From Bacteriovorax sp037444575 (lineage in GTDB: Bacteria; Bdellovibrionota; Bacteriovoracia; Bacteriovoracales; Bacteriovoracaceae): a DNA stretch of 64,000 bases. Below, one piece after another: positions 1-8,141 of the stretch. The position numbers were made by a program, and so were the translations under genes. The stretch spans positions 1 through 64,000 of the forward strand of contig JBBIME010000006.1 in the NCBI GenBank assembly GCA_037444575.1. Direction: 5' to 3'. Positions within the stretch are counted from its first letter, which is position 1, and the number at the start of each line of letters is the position of its first letter. The notes below the pieces were generated by a model that was given only the letters and a program-made list of their open reading frames with translations, searched no databases and was not told where the DNA came from.

Positions 1-75
1 GTTAAAATGATTTTTGTCTTCATAAAGTGTCTATCCTTTAAACAGTTGTTTCACTGTCTGCCAATTTTAGGCCCG

Positions 76-145
76 TAAGACCTATTTAGTTCGTAATACG
101 AATGTACTGAGCAAGGATAGTGCCAGGATTCTTCTTGAGGTCTTA
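76..145. repeat. Inverted repeat at the 3' end of the LysR gene
   Basis: TAAGACCT (76-83) is the reverse complement of AGGTCTTA (138-145), with 54 bases between. Inside lies a short hairpin, TTCGT-AAT-ACGAA (90-102). The right arm overlaps the last codons of the lysR-type gene on the minus strand. It may act as a transcript end or small structured element; there is no clear T-tract. Bases 1-142 hold no gene that I can support. Confidence 0.3.
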
Positions 146-1018
146 TTGGGTGACAATCCTCTTAATTTCCGAGACTAGCTGATTTTTGATAATTGATCGG
201 TAAGAACTTTGTCTTTCAATCAAATAGAGACTCAATCTTTCTGGTTTATGAATGGGAGATAAGATGCCTTTTGCCAATTCTTCTCGAATCATGAATTCAG
301 GCAATACAGACACCCCTTGCCCTTTTAACACACAAGATTTACGTGTAATTGAACTATTTGAGACAAAAGAGACAAAGGCAGATTTATTATACGAGTGATA
401 CTTTTTAAAAAGCGGGAGTTCTTCGGAATTAGAGTGAGTCTGACTGATCGTTGCGATATAGGAATTAAGTACTTCTTTTTTAGTTTTTAAATTTGATTTC
501 ACGACATAATAAAAATCAACTTCTACTAATTTCGTTTTCACTAAGTTTGTCGGAAGAGTCGGAACATTAAAAAACATACCAATATCAATTTTTCCAGACT
601 CGATATCATTTAAAAATAGTGAAGCTGATCCTGTTTGATGAGTTAATCTAAAATGTGGATCTTGCTTACGAAATACAGAGAAAATGGTTTCAATTAATCC
701 AAATGATAGTGAATCCGAACAGGCCAATGACAAGCTTTGTGACTTTAAATTTTTTGAAGAAAAGTGCTCTTCGATACTATCGACAGTTTCAAAAATAGTT
801 CGGCAATAATTAAATATCTCCATCCCATCCTTGGTCAAGATGACGTTCTTTCTTTGTCTTTCAAGAAGATGGCATTTTAATTCCTGCTCTAAGAGCTTTA
901 CAGCTCTACTTACAACTGGTTGTTGGACGTGAAGCTTTTCAGCTGCTTTGGTGAATCCATTTTCTTTGGCCACATAATAGAAATATTTTAAATAGTTAAG
1001 ATCAAGTTTTGAATTCAT
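143..1018 (-). CDS. LysR-family transcriptional regulator
   Basis: A 291-residue protein of the usual LysR length. Residues about 5-65 form the winged helix-turn-helix (LNYLKYFYYVAKENGFTKAA, then QPVVSRAVKLLEQEL), followed by a linker helix and a periplasmic-binding-protein-like effector domain. It would act as a tetramer in the cytoplasm. The ATG has a good AGGAA ribosome site. The upstream region holds an inverted repeat (1045-1068) that could be its operator, and the gene diverges from a small secreted protein gene at 1125, the most likely target by position. The effector is unknown. Confidence 0.9.
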   Translation of the reverse strand: MNSKLDLNYLKYFYYVAKENGFTKAAEKLHVQQPVVSRAVKLLEQELKCHLLERQRKNVILTKDGMEIFNYCRTIFETVDSIEEHFSSKNLKSQSLSLACSDSLSFGLIETIFSVFRKQDPHFRLTHQTGSASLFLNDIESGKIDIGMFFNVPTLPTNLVKTKLVEVDFYYVVKSNLKTKKEVLNSYIATISQTHSNSEELPLFKKYHSYNKSAFVSFVSNSSITRKSCVLKGQGVSVLPEFMIREELAKGILSPIHKPERLSLYLIERQSSYRSIIKNQLVSEIKRIVTQ

Positions 1019-1044
1019 TATTATTCCTAATATATATGGAGTTA

Positions 1045-1068
1045 ATATGTACGATATATTTTACATAT
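1045..1068. promoter_or_regulatory. Candidate LysR operator
   Basis: ATATGTA (1045-1051) and TACATAT (1062-1068) are perfect inverted arms 10 bases apart, in the 106-base divergent intergenic region next to the lysR-type start. The position fits LysR autoregulation with control of the divergent gene. The assignment is by position and symmetry only. Confidence 0.4.
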
Positions 1069-1124
1069 AACAAATATTGAGTCAAATTGTCCAAGCTCTG
1101 AACCAATAATTTAAGGAGTTTTGC

Positions 1125-1430
1125 ATGAAATTCAATTTATCTCTTATTTTATTTCTTTTGCCTTTCTCTGTATTCGCTTCAAATCAACAACTACTGTTGG
1201 ATGCTTCATGTAAGGTTAATTGCCTAATTAGCGTTACAGAGGTTGAGAATGATCAAGGAACCCCTACTTATAAGCGCCAGTACGAACAAACCTATATAGA
1301 CTTTTTGGGTCTTACGAGAGAACAGTTAGAAAAGAAAATTCAGAAAAGCGAGCTAGATAAAGTCTGTAAGAAAGTATTTTCTGAAAAGACAATCAGTGAA
1401 GACAGTGATTGCTTATATTTTAAACACTAG
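1125..1430 (+). CDS. Small secreted protein, unknown function
   Basis: A 101-residue protein beginning with a clear Sec signal peptide (MKFNLSLILFLLPFSVFAS, cut after FAS). The mature part is about 80 residues, Lys/Glu rich, with four cysteines (CKVNC, CKKV, DCLY) that could form two disulphides in the periplasm. The ATG follows an AAGGAG ribosome site. It is divergent from the LysR gene. I do not recognise the family. Confidence 0.7.
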   Translation: MKFNLSLILFLLPFSVFASNQQLLLDASCKVNCLISVTEVENDQGTPTYKRQYEQTYIDFLGLTREQLEKKIQKSELDKVCKKVFSEKTISEDSDCLYFKH

Positions 1431-1548
1431 ATTCAACTTGCTTGCATCTCAAGAAATACCAACAAATATCACTGTGTAATTATGCCATGGTACCAACATA
1501 TTTTTTTTTAATATGGCATTATATAAAAAATTATATTTGGGAGGCCTT

Positions 1549-1929
1549 ATGAAAAAAATGTTTATTGCTTTAACTCTTTCATTGATTACGACTTCAGTTT
1601 TCGCCGACGCTTTATCTGGAAAATTACTAGTTAAAACTACAGACTCCAGAGAAAAAATCCAAATTTCTTCTGGCAATAAATTATCATTAACTTCTAAAGA
1701 TTTCTTGGAAATTTGCGGCTACTCTCGCGATGCTATTGGATCATATTTAAATGGTACATACTCTCTCTCAAAAAAAGATGGCATGACTATCATAACAATT
1801 AAGATTACTTCTCCTTGTAATGCCACTGAAGAACTGGGTGGAATTGTTGTTGAGGAAAAAGGATTACAAAACATCGTATTTGCAAATGCAGAAGGTGGAA
1901 TTGTTTTCCAAGAGAAATCTAAAAAATAA
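1549..1929 (+). CDS. Small secreted protein, unknown function
   Basis: A 126-residue protein. An in-frame ATG lies earlier at 1513, but the ATG at 1549 follows a strong GGGAGG site and starts a clean signal peptide (MKKMFIALTLSLITTSVFAD), so I use it. The mature protein looks beta-rich, with two cysteines (EICGY and SPCNA) that may pair. It is followed after 30 bases by another secreted protein gene with the same orientation, so the two are probably cotranscribed. No family recognised. Confidence 0.7.
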   Translation: MKKMFIALTLSLITTSVFADALSGKLLVKTTDSREKIQISSGNKLSLTSKDFLEICGYSRDAIGSYLNGTYSLSKKDGMTIITIKITSPCNATEELGGIVVEEKGLQNIVFANAEGGIVFQEKSKK

Positions 1930-1959
1930 AATACTCATTTAATAAACTTGGAGAAAAAT

Positions 1960-2409
1960 ATGAAACTCTTACTTGCATTATCTCTATTAACCTTTAGTAT
2001 GTTGGCATTATCTTGCACTGATTTTTCAGGCACGTTTAAAGAACCAAAGGATGGCACTGAAGCTCAAATCATTCAAGCTGGGTGCTCAACACTCACAATC
2101 GTATCTGAAAAACAGACTAGTGTTTTTAATCTAGATGGCGCATATCATGAATTTTTTAGCCAGGATATTATTATCGAAGGGCAAGTTGTAGCAAAAATGA
2201 AAGGTTCATCTCGAGCAAACTTTGAAGCAGATAAGCTTATCCTAGATATCAAACTTCACATTGAATCATCAGTTAGCAATTCTCCAGATCTTAATAAAGA
2301 CGAGGTAACAAGAAACGTAGTTTCTCTAAACGCTGACAACGATTTGGTTTCCGTAACAACTCGTCCTGATGGCACAACTGATACAGCGATATCGAAAAGA
2401 GTTAAGTAA
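1960..2409 (+). CDS. Small exported protein, possible lipoprotein
   Basis: A 149-residue protein with an N-terminal hydrophobic signal (MKLLLALSLLTFSMLALSC). The cysteine right after the hydrophobic stretch could be a lipidated Cys, but ALSC is not a good lipobox. The ATG at 1960 follows TTGGAG. The mature part is polar and probably beta-rich, reminiscent of small lipocalin-like periplasmic proteins, but I cannot assign a family. It lies 30 bases after the preceding secreted protein gene and before a strong hairpin at 2425-2452. Confidence 0.65.
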   Translation: MKLLLALSLLTFSMLALSCTDFSGTFKEPKDGTEAQIIQAGCSTLTIVSEKQTSVFNLDGAYHEFFSQDIIIEGQVVAKMKGSSRANFEADKLILDIKLHIESSVSNSPDLNKDEVTRNVVSLNADNDLVSVTTRPDGTTDTAISKRVK

Positions 2410-2424
2410 GATTCGCAATATTAT

Positions 2425-2452
2425 CAAGGTCCAATTTCTTAATTGGGCCTTG
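2425..2452 (+). terminator. Hairpin, probable transcription terminator
   Basis: CAAGGTCCAATT (2425-2436) pairs with AATTGGGCCTTG (2441-2452) over 12 bp with one G-T wobble and a TCTT loop, 15 bases after a stop codon. The following bases are only moderately T-rich, so the termination role is probable rather than certain. Confidence 0.55.
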
Positions 2453-2572
2453 TATTCCTGTTCGTTTTAGTCTGGTTTTAAACAATTTCTGTGATACTTC
2501 TTCCCCCTCTGTCAAAAAATATTATTTGGAATTATCCTTTATCTAAAGCAAACGCTTTGAAAAGGAAACCTC

Positions 2573-3169
2573 GTGAAAATTTCAAAACTAATTAAAATTC
2601 TTCTTATTTCCACCATCTCAATTCCAGTGGCCTTGGGGCAAGATTGTAAGCAAAAAAACCAGGATGCTGTTGAGGTAACATCAGGCAATCTGAGTGCTTT
2701 ATCTAAGTCCGTATCAGTTGTTTTCAAAGACAAAACATACAACTCCCTTCACTATCTTATTCAAGTTGCTGGCAATGATGAAGTACAAGATAGCTCTTAT
2801 GTCATCACTCAAAGAGAGCTTCAAGAGGTTTTAAGATACATCCACCAGGACAAGCTCAGTTACAGCGACTTGATGAGAATGCGATCAGATTTATTAAACC
2901 AAAAAGACTTTCAGAAATTATCTTCTTCACAACAATTTGATGCTCAAAGAGTTTTAGATGATATTATTTTTGTCGAACAACGAATGAACGAGTATCGAAA
3001 TGTTTCAAACATGTATTGTCGTTTTGCTCTTCAGGATAATCCTTTCGATGAATACCCAAAAGATTCTATTTTTAAGAGAGACCTAAATTTAGATATAGAG
3101 AGAGAACAAATAACACAGATGAAGAATAATAGAAGTGTCTGTGGACTTTGTTGGTATAAGAAAAAATAA
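2573..3169 (+). CDS. Secreted protein, unknown function
   Basis: A 198-residue protein starting with GTG after an AAAGGAA site. Signal peptide MKISKLIKILLISTISIPVALG, likely cut before QDC. The mature protein is mostly helical and charged (Gln, Asp, Arg rich), with cysteines near the start (DCKQK), in the middle (MYCRF) and near the end (VCGLCW, a CxxC pair). The C-terminal CGLC could bind metal or be redox active, but nothing else resembles thioredoxin. It is convergent with the HD-GYP-like gene, 6 bases away. Confidence 0.7.
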   Translation: MKISKLIKILLISTISIPVALGQDCKQKNQDAVEVTSGNLSALSKSVSVVFKDKTYNSLHYLIQVAGNDEVQDSSYVITQRELQEVLRYIHQDKLSYSDLMRMRSDLLNQKDFQKLSSSQQFDAQRVLDDIIFVEQRMNEYRNVSNMYCRFALQDNPFDEYPKDSIFKRDLNLDIEREQITQMKNNRSVCGLCWYKKK

Positions 3170-3175
3170 AATTAT

Positions 3176-4519
3176 CTAGATCGGCACACTAGCTAATGCG
3201 TTCACAATCTTCGCGTAAGAAGCGGACTTAAATTCATCCTGAAGTTTGATAATAGCGAGTTTTGCAACAACTGGTCTGCTCTCTTCAGAAGCATTCAACA
3301 AGGTTTCAACAAATTTTTCTGAAACCAACATAATTTTAGATATTGGAGAAATATCCTCAGGGTATTGAAGAGCGAATCCAATTCCCTTTTTCATCCCATG
3401 ATGTTGCTTGATTATTGTATCTGCACCAATCGGGCAACGTTTAAATTCAACAATCATTTCAGCTCCCATCTTCGCATGGTTTAGAGCAATATCTTTTTCA
3501 TGAACTGAAAGTTTTTCATTTGTTAATAGAAGGGCCTCGGCCTTTAATTCAGGGTGATTTAAATAAATTGGTACAAGAAATATATCGTGGAAAAAAATAA
3601 CAAAGTTTATCTTTTCAGCCTGGTTTTCACCACCCCATGAAGCATTTTTAATTATGTGGTGAACAACGTAGGACATAATCATGGAGTGTGTGAAAACATA
3701 TCCATCATTATTGTTAACCAGCATAGCAACAAGTGACTTGAAACTGGGAGTTACCTTGGCCACTGCACTCATGACCTTGGCAGCTGTTATGCCCACTTCT
3801 TGAACTTGTTGCCTGATCTCATCCGATGAAAATAAATTGGCCGCAGCAAATTCATGCCCATCACTTAAGACCTGAAGTTTTTTCTCAACAGGAGCATCTT
3901 CCAAATTTTTTAGCGATGCGGTTATCTTTTCGATTAAGGTCAGTGAAATTTTATTAATGATTGTCAGACGATCAGTGCTATTAACAAAAACATGCCCAAC
4001 ACCTTCCAGTGAATTTAACGTTTCTCCCAATTCAGAATCTTGGCGAATCAAAATTTTATAGGTTGAATCTACTTCTTGATAAATAGGGCAAGGCGCTTTC
4101 TTTAGACCTAAAAGTGCTGGAAGAGAAATTGGGTAATAGGCCCCGACATTTAGTTCTGCCATTTGTCTGGCCGTAACCCCTAATATCTTAGCGCCCAACT
4201 TTAAAATATTTTGAATATTAAATTTTCCAATGACTGAAAACATATTTTCATTGCTTGTGTTTTCAGCCGCTCCTGTAACAATAATTGGAATATTTTTATC
4301 GCCAGACTTTAAATGAGCTTGAAGATTTTTAGCAACAGGCTCTTTATTAATCGTCTCTAGAGTAACGATTAAATCAAATTTTACTTTACTACTTAATAGC
4401 TGGATCGCTGCACTTTGCGATTCAACCAAGACCGTATCAGTTGCAAGATAAACCTCGAGGTTCATCACGTATAGTAAATTTATAAACTCGTTATCAGAGA
4501 CAATTAATGTTTTACTCAT
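3176..4519 (-). CDS. Degenerate HD-GYP-like regulatory protein
   Basis: A 447-residue cytoplasmic protein. The N-terminal 120 residues look like a response-regulator fold without a clear phosphoacceptor. The C-terminal half follows the HD-GYP layout: FTHSMIMSYVVHH, then FFHDIFLVP (HD kept, the usual GK missing), then NHAKMGAEMI, then KQHHGMKKG where HHE...GYP would be expected. It may bind rather than hydrolyse cyclic di-GMP, or keep partial metal binding. It starts 1 base after the stop of the E1 dehydrogenase gene (TAA-A-ATG), so the two form a translationally linked operon. Confidence 0.65.
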   Translation of the reverse strand: MSKTLIVSDNEFINLLYVMNLEVYLATDTVLVESQSAAIQLLSSKVKFDLIVTLETINKEPVAKNLQAHLKSGDKNIPIIVTGAAENTSNENMFSVIGKFNIQNILKLGAKILGVTARQMAELNVGAYYPISLPALLGLKKAPCPIYQEVDSTYKILIRQDSELGETLNSLEGVGHVFVNSTDRLTIINKISLTLIEKITASLKNLEDAPVEKKLQVLSDGHEFAAANLFSSDEIRQQVQEVGITAAKVMSAVAKVTPSFKSLVAMLVNNNDGYVFTHSMIMSYVVHHIIKNASWGGENQAEKINFVIFFHDIFLVPIYLNHPELKAEALLLTNEKLSVHEKDIALNHAKMGAEMIVEFKRCPIGADTIIKQHHGMKKGIGFALQYPEDISPISKIMLVSEKFVETLLNASEESRPVVAKLAIIKLQDEFKSASYAKIVNALASVPI

Positions 4520-4520
4520 T

Positions 4521-6566
4521 TTAATACTTTAAGAGCGATAACATTCCCTCATAAATTCTATCTGTATTTGGAAGGATCGCTCTTTCTAGAATTCGGTTGA
4601 ATCCAACTGGTGTATATGGAGAACCAACGCGTTTTACTGGAGCATCAAGATGCTCGAAAGCTTTATCATTGATAAGTCCCACCAACTCTCCACCGAAGCC
4701 TCCAAAAACTTTATCTTCATGAACAATTAAGCAGCGGCTAGTCTTCTTAATTGAGTTGATGATTGATTCTTCATCAAGAGGAATAAGAGATCTTAGATCG
4801 ATAACTTCTACATCATACCCTTCGCCTGCTAATTTCTCTGCAGCTTCAAGACACATATGAGTAGTGTTTCCATAAGTGATAACTGTTAGATCCTTTCCTG
4901 CTCTTCTTACTCGTGCTTTTCCAAACGGAACTTCGAAATCTTCCGGAACAGGAGTCATTGCTTGTTTTGAATTATAAAGAGATTTAGGTTCTAGATAAAC
5001 TGTAGGTCCTTCACTTCTCATTGCAGTTCTAATGAGTCCATAAGCATCATCTGCAAATGACGGACACACGATACGAACACCTGGAATTGGTGTTAGAGAG
5101 CCTTCAATATTTTGAGAGTGGTATAAACCACCACCAATATAACCTCCACTTGCTAAACGAATAAGAATGTTTGGCGAGAAGGCACCATTTGATCTCCAAT
5201 AATCATGGGAACATTCAATGTATTGCTCCATAGCAGGCCAGAAGTAATCAGCAAACTCTGCTCCTTCAACAACTACGCGAATATCTTTTCTAAAACGAGA
5301 GAATCCATTCGCTGTTCCCAAAATAAAATCTTCAGCAATTGGTCCGTTGAAAACTCGCTCTTTTCCAAATTCCTGCTGCATTCCTTTTGAAACGTTAAAG
5401 ATCCCGCCTTTTTCTTTATTGGCCATATCTTGTCCCCAAATAAAAGTATTTGGGTTGTGACGGAATTCAGCTTTTAGTGCTCCATTGATAGCATCGATAA
5501 ATTTAACAGGCTCGGATTTATCGTTGTGAGTTCCATCTGTATATTTAGTTGGAACATGAGCTGGAGCAAAGAGAAAATCATAGATAGATTTTGGATCTGG
5601 ATTTGGAGCTTTCATTGCTTTCATATGAGCATCAAGCACCACTTGTTTCATCGCTTCTTCGATCGCGGCCAATTCTTTTTCAGTGAATACTTTTGCAGAG
5701 AGAAGTTCTTTTCTAAAGCGCACTAGAGGATCTTGTGCCTTCACTTCTGCTAGCTCTTTATCGTCTCGATACCATTCGTGCTTATCAGAGTTTGAGTGAC
5801 TTCCAATTCTCACGCAATCAGCGTGAACAATAACAGGCTCTTGTTTTTCGATAGCGTGTCTTCGAGCTTCATCCATTGCTGACATTGAATCAAAAACATC
5901 TTTTCCATCACAGTGAATGATTCTTAAATTTGCAAATCCGCTGAAGTTATCAGCGACTCTTTCATTGGCCGTTTGATCTCGCTTAGGAACAGAAATCCCA
6001 TAACCGTTATCTTGAAAAACAAAAATCACTGGAAGCTTCTCACAACTAGCTCCATTGATTGCTTCATAACAATACCCTTCAGAGACTGAAGACTCACCTT
6101 GAGAAGAGATCGCAACACCTTTATGTTTATAGCGCTTCATTGCTCGTGCCACACCTGCAGCGTGAAGAGTGTGATTCCCTGTGCAACTTGAAACGTTGTG
6201 AATATTCCATGCAGGTTTAGCGAAGTGGTTAGACATGTGACGTCCACCTGAAGCAATATCTGTCGCTTTAGAAATACCATTTAAAATAACTTCTTCTGCC
6301 GTAAGACCAGCTGACACTGCTGAAAGCATATCGCGATAGTATGGGAAGAAATGATCTTCACCTCTGACAAAAGTCTGACCGATTGCTAACTGGATACCAT
6401 CGTGTCCGGCATAAGGAGCATGGTATGACCACCCAATGGCCTGCTTTAAATAGTTAGGCGCTCTCTCATCTAGCATTCTCCCAAGAGTCATGAGCTCAAA
6501 CCATTTTTTAAGCGTGTCCTTTGGAGTGGATTTCATAGAATATTTTTTTTCTACTTTATTAAGCAT
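4521..6566 (-). CDS. Fused alpha/beta 2-oxoacid dehydrogenase E1
   Basis: A 681-residue thiamine-diphosphate enzyme with both E1 subunits in one chain. Residues about 15-330 are the alpha part, including the ThDP/Mg segment from SSQGESSVSEG to FQDNGYGISVP. Residues about 350-681 are the beta part (FIWGQDMANKEKGG, RVFNGPIAEDF, LYHSQNIEG, VIDLRSLIPLDEESI). It decarboxylates a 2-oxoacid and passes the acyl group to an E2 lipoyl protein. The family includes branched-chain oxoacid and pyruvate dehydrogenases; the sequence alone does not settle the substrate, though the fused form favours branched-chain acids. No E2 or E3 gene lies nearby. A GAGGT site precedes the ATG. Confidence 0.88.
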   Translation of the reverse strand: MLNKVEKKYSMKSTPKDTLKKWFELMTLGRMLDERAPNYLKQAIGWSYHAPYAGHDGIQLAIGQTFVRGEDHFFPYYRDMLSAVSAGLTAEEVILNGISKATDIASGGRHMSNHFAKPAWNIHNVSSCTGNHTLHAAGVARAMKRYKHKGVAISSQGESSVSEGYCYEAINGASCEKLPVIFVFQDNGYGISVPKRDQTANERVADNFSGFANLRIIHCDGKDVFDSMSAMDEARRHAIEKQEPVIVHADCVRIGSHSNSDKHEWYRDDKELAEVKAQDPLVRFRKELLSAKVFTEKELAAIEEAMKQVVLDAHMKAMKAPNPDPKSIYDFLFAPAHVPTKYTDGTHNDKSEPVKFIDAINGALKAEFRHNPNTFIWGQDMANKEKGGIFNVSKGMQQEFGKERVFNGPIAEDFILGTANGFSRFRKDIRVVVEGAEFADYFWPAMEQYIECSHDYWRSNGAFSPNILIRLASGGYIGGGLYHSQNIEGSLTPIPGVRIVCPSFADDAYGLIRTAMRSEGPTVYLEPKSLYNSKQAMTPVPEDFEVPFGKARVRRAGKDLTVITYGNTTHMCLEAAEKLAGEGYDVEVIDLRSLIPLDEESIINSIKKTSRCLIVHEDKVFGGFGGELVGLINDKAFEHLDAPVKRVGSPYTPVGFNRILERAILPNTDRIYEGMLSLLKY

Positions 6567-6686
6567 TTTTACCTCGAGCTATTTTTTTAAATTTAAAGGA
6601 TTTTTATGGTAACAAAATTTTTTTCGTTCTACAATTTGTCGTCTTAAAAAGTGAAAAACTTAACGCTTTATCCAAGGAGTTTTACT

Positions 6687-7712
6687 ATGCCTGTAGCAAC
6701 CCCCGCACAATATAAACAAATGCTTGCTAGCGCAAAAAAAGGCGGATATGCGTATCCAGCTATCAATGTGACTTCAATGTCTACTGCCAATGCTGCCCTT
6801 AAGGCCTTTGCAGATAAGAAATCTGATGGAATTATTCAAGTGTCTACTGGAGGCGGAAAGTTCGCTTCTGGAGCAGGAGTTGGCGATATGGCCCTTGGAG
6901 CGATTTCAATTGCCCAACACGTTCATTTAATGGCCGAAAAATACAATATTCTCGTTGCCCTTCACACTGATCATTGCCACCCTCAATATGTTGAAAGTTT
7001 CATGCTACCTCTAGTTGCTGAAACTGAAAAAAGACGAGCAAAAGGATTACCCAATCTTTTCAATTCCCATATGTTTGACGGTTCTGAGCTTCCATTAGCT
7101 GAAAATATTAAGCAATCAAAGGCCCTCCTTGAAAGATTTGCTAAAAGTGAACTTATTCTGGAGGTTGAAACCGGAGTCGTAGGTGGAGAGGAAGATGGTG
7201 TTAATAACGAACACGCCCCAGCTGATAGACTCTACACAACACCATCGGAAATGGTCGAGATTGCCAAGGCCCTAAGACCAATCGGAACTTTTATGTACGC
7301 TGCTACATTTGGGAACGTTCATGGAGTTTATAAACCAGGAAACGTAAAACTTCGTCCAACTATTCTTAAAGATGGACAAGTGGCCGTGAAAGCTGCTCTT
7401 GGAGCAGAAGCTGAACACTTCCTTGTTTTCCATGGAGGATCAGGTTCAGAGCTTCATGAAATTCACGAAACACTTGGTTACGGTGTCGTTAAAATGAATA
7501 TCGATACTGACACTCAATACACTTACACCAGACCAGTTGTAGATTACATGCTGAAAAATTACGACAAGGTGTTAAAAATTGATGGAGAGGTCGGTTCTAA
7601 AAAACACTATGATCCTAGGGAATGGCTAAAAGCGGCAGAAAAAGGCATGACAGAAAGAATTGCCCATGCCTGTGATGATTTGAAGTCTAGTGGAAAGAGC
7701 TTATTTCTGTAA
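6687..7712 (+). CDS. fba: Class II fructose-bisphosphate aldolase
   Basis: A 341-residue enzyme that interconverts fructose-1,6-bisphosphate with dihydroxyacetone phosphate and glyceraldehyde 3-phosphate, using zinc. Visible class IIA motifs: zinc ligands in LHTDHCHP, then NSHMFDGSELP, VETGVVGGEEDGV, FGNVHGVYKPGNVKL, VFHGGSGS and VKMNIDTDTQ. The start at 6687 follows an AAGGAG site; an in-frame GTG at 6651 has none. It is divergent from the E1 dehydrogenase gene and likely monocistronic, with a hairpin downstream at 7725-7750. Confidence 0.93.
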   Translation: MPVATPAQYKQMLASAKKGGYAYPAINVTSMSTANAALKAFADKKSDGIIQVSTGGGKFASGAGVGDMALGAISIAQHVHLMAEKYNILVALHTDHCHPQYVESFMLPLVAETEKRRAKGLPNLFNSHMFDGSELPLAENIKQSKALLERFAKSELILEVETGVVGGEEDGVNNEHAPADRLYTTPSEMVEIAKALRPIGTFMYAATFGNVHGVYKPGNVKLRPTILKDGQVAVKAALGAEAEHFLVFHGGSGSELHEIHETLGYGVVKMNIDTDTQYTYTRPVVDYMLKNYDKVLKIDGEVGSKKHYDPREWLKAAEKGMTERIAHACDDLKSSGKSLFL

Positions 7713-7724
7713 TATTGAGCAAGT

Positions 7725-7750
7725 GGATCTCGTTTATTTAAGCGAGATCC
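7725..7750 (+). terminator. Hairpin after the aldolase gene
   Basis: GGATCTCG (7725-7732) and CGAGATCC (7743-7750) form an 8-bp stem with a 10-base A/T loop, 13 bases after the aldolase stop. There is no T-run after it, so termination would rest on the hairpin alone. Confidence 0.45.
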
Positions 7751-7792
7751 AAACCTCTTGAGTCAAATCTCTACCTATGGCAAACTTTTTTA

Positions 7793-8140
7793 ATGGATAG
7801 ATTAAAATTTATCATCATTTTACAACTTTTACTTCTTGGCGTTGCTAGCGCGAAGGACTGCCAATACAAATTTTCGGGAATCGTCCGGTTCCAAAAAAAT
7901 GAAGGATATTTTTTAGTCATTAACGAAAAAAGTAATTCTGAAGTTAAATTTAAAATTGCAGCAGCTGACGTTTTTAGCTTTTCTGTCTATTTGAATAGAT
8001 ATTTTTCCGGAAAAACTTTAGTTAATAAATCGGGAGAGGTTTACCAACCACTTGAACTGGCCTATGCCGTCCCCGATCCTCTGCAAATTTCTCCGGCCGT
8101 AAATTTTAAAAAAATTAGCACTGAAGCTTGCGAGAACTAA
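7793..8140 (+). CDS. Small secreted protein beside the caspase-like gene
   Basis: A 115-residue protein with signal peptide MDRLKFIIILQLLLLGVASA, cut before KDC. The mature part of about 95 residues has two cysteines, one at each end, and alternates hydrophobic and polar residues as in a small beta barrel. It ends 1 base before the GTG of the secreted caspase-fold gene, so the two are one operon. A role as chaperone, inhibitor or partner of that protein is plausible from position alone. Confidence 0.65.
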   Translation: MDRLKFIIILQLLLLGVASAKDCQYKFSGIVRFQKNEGYFLVINEKSNSEVKFKIAAADVFSFSVYLNRYFSGKTLVNKSGEVYQPLELAYAVPDPLQISPAVNFKKISTEACEN

Positions 8141-8141
8141 A

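Noticed and set aside
5205..5726. Plus-strand open frames inside the E1 gene
   Set aside because: No promoter or ribosome site and no recognisable protein; antisense of a well-supported gene.
6651..6686. GTG start for the aldolase at 6651
   Set aside because: No ribosome site there, while AAGGAG sits at proper distance before ATG 6687, and the family begins near MPVATPAQY.
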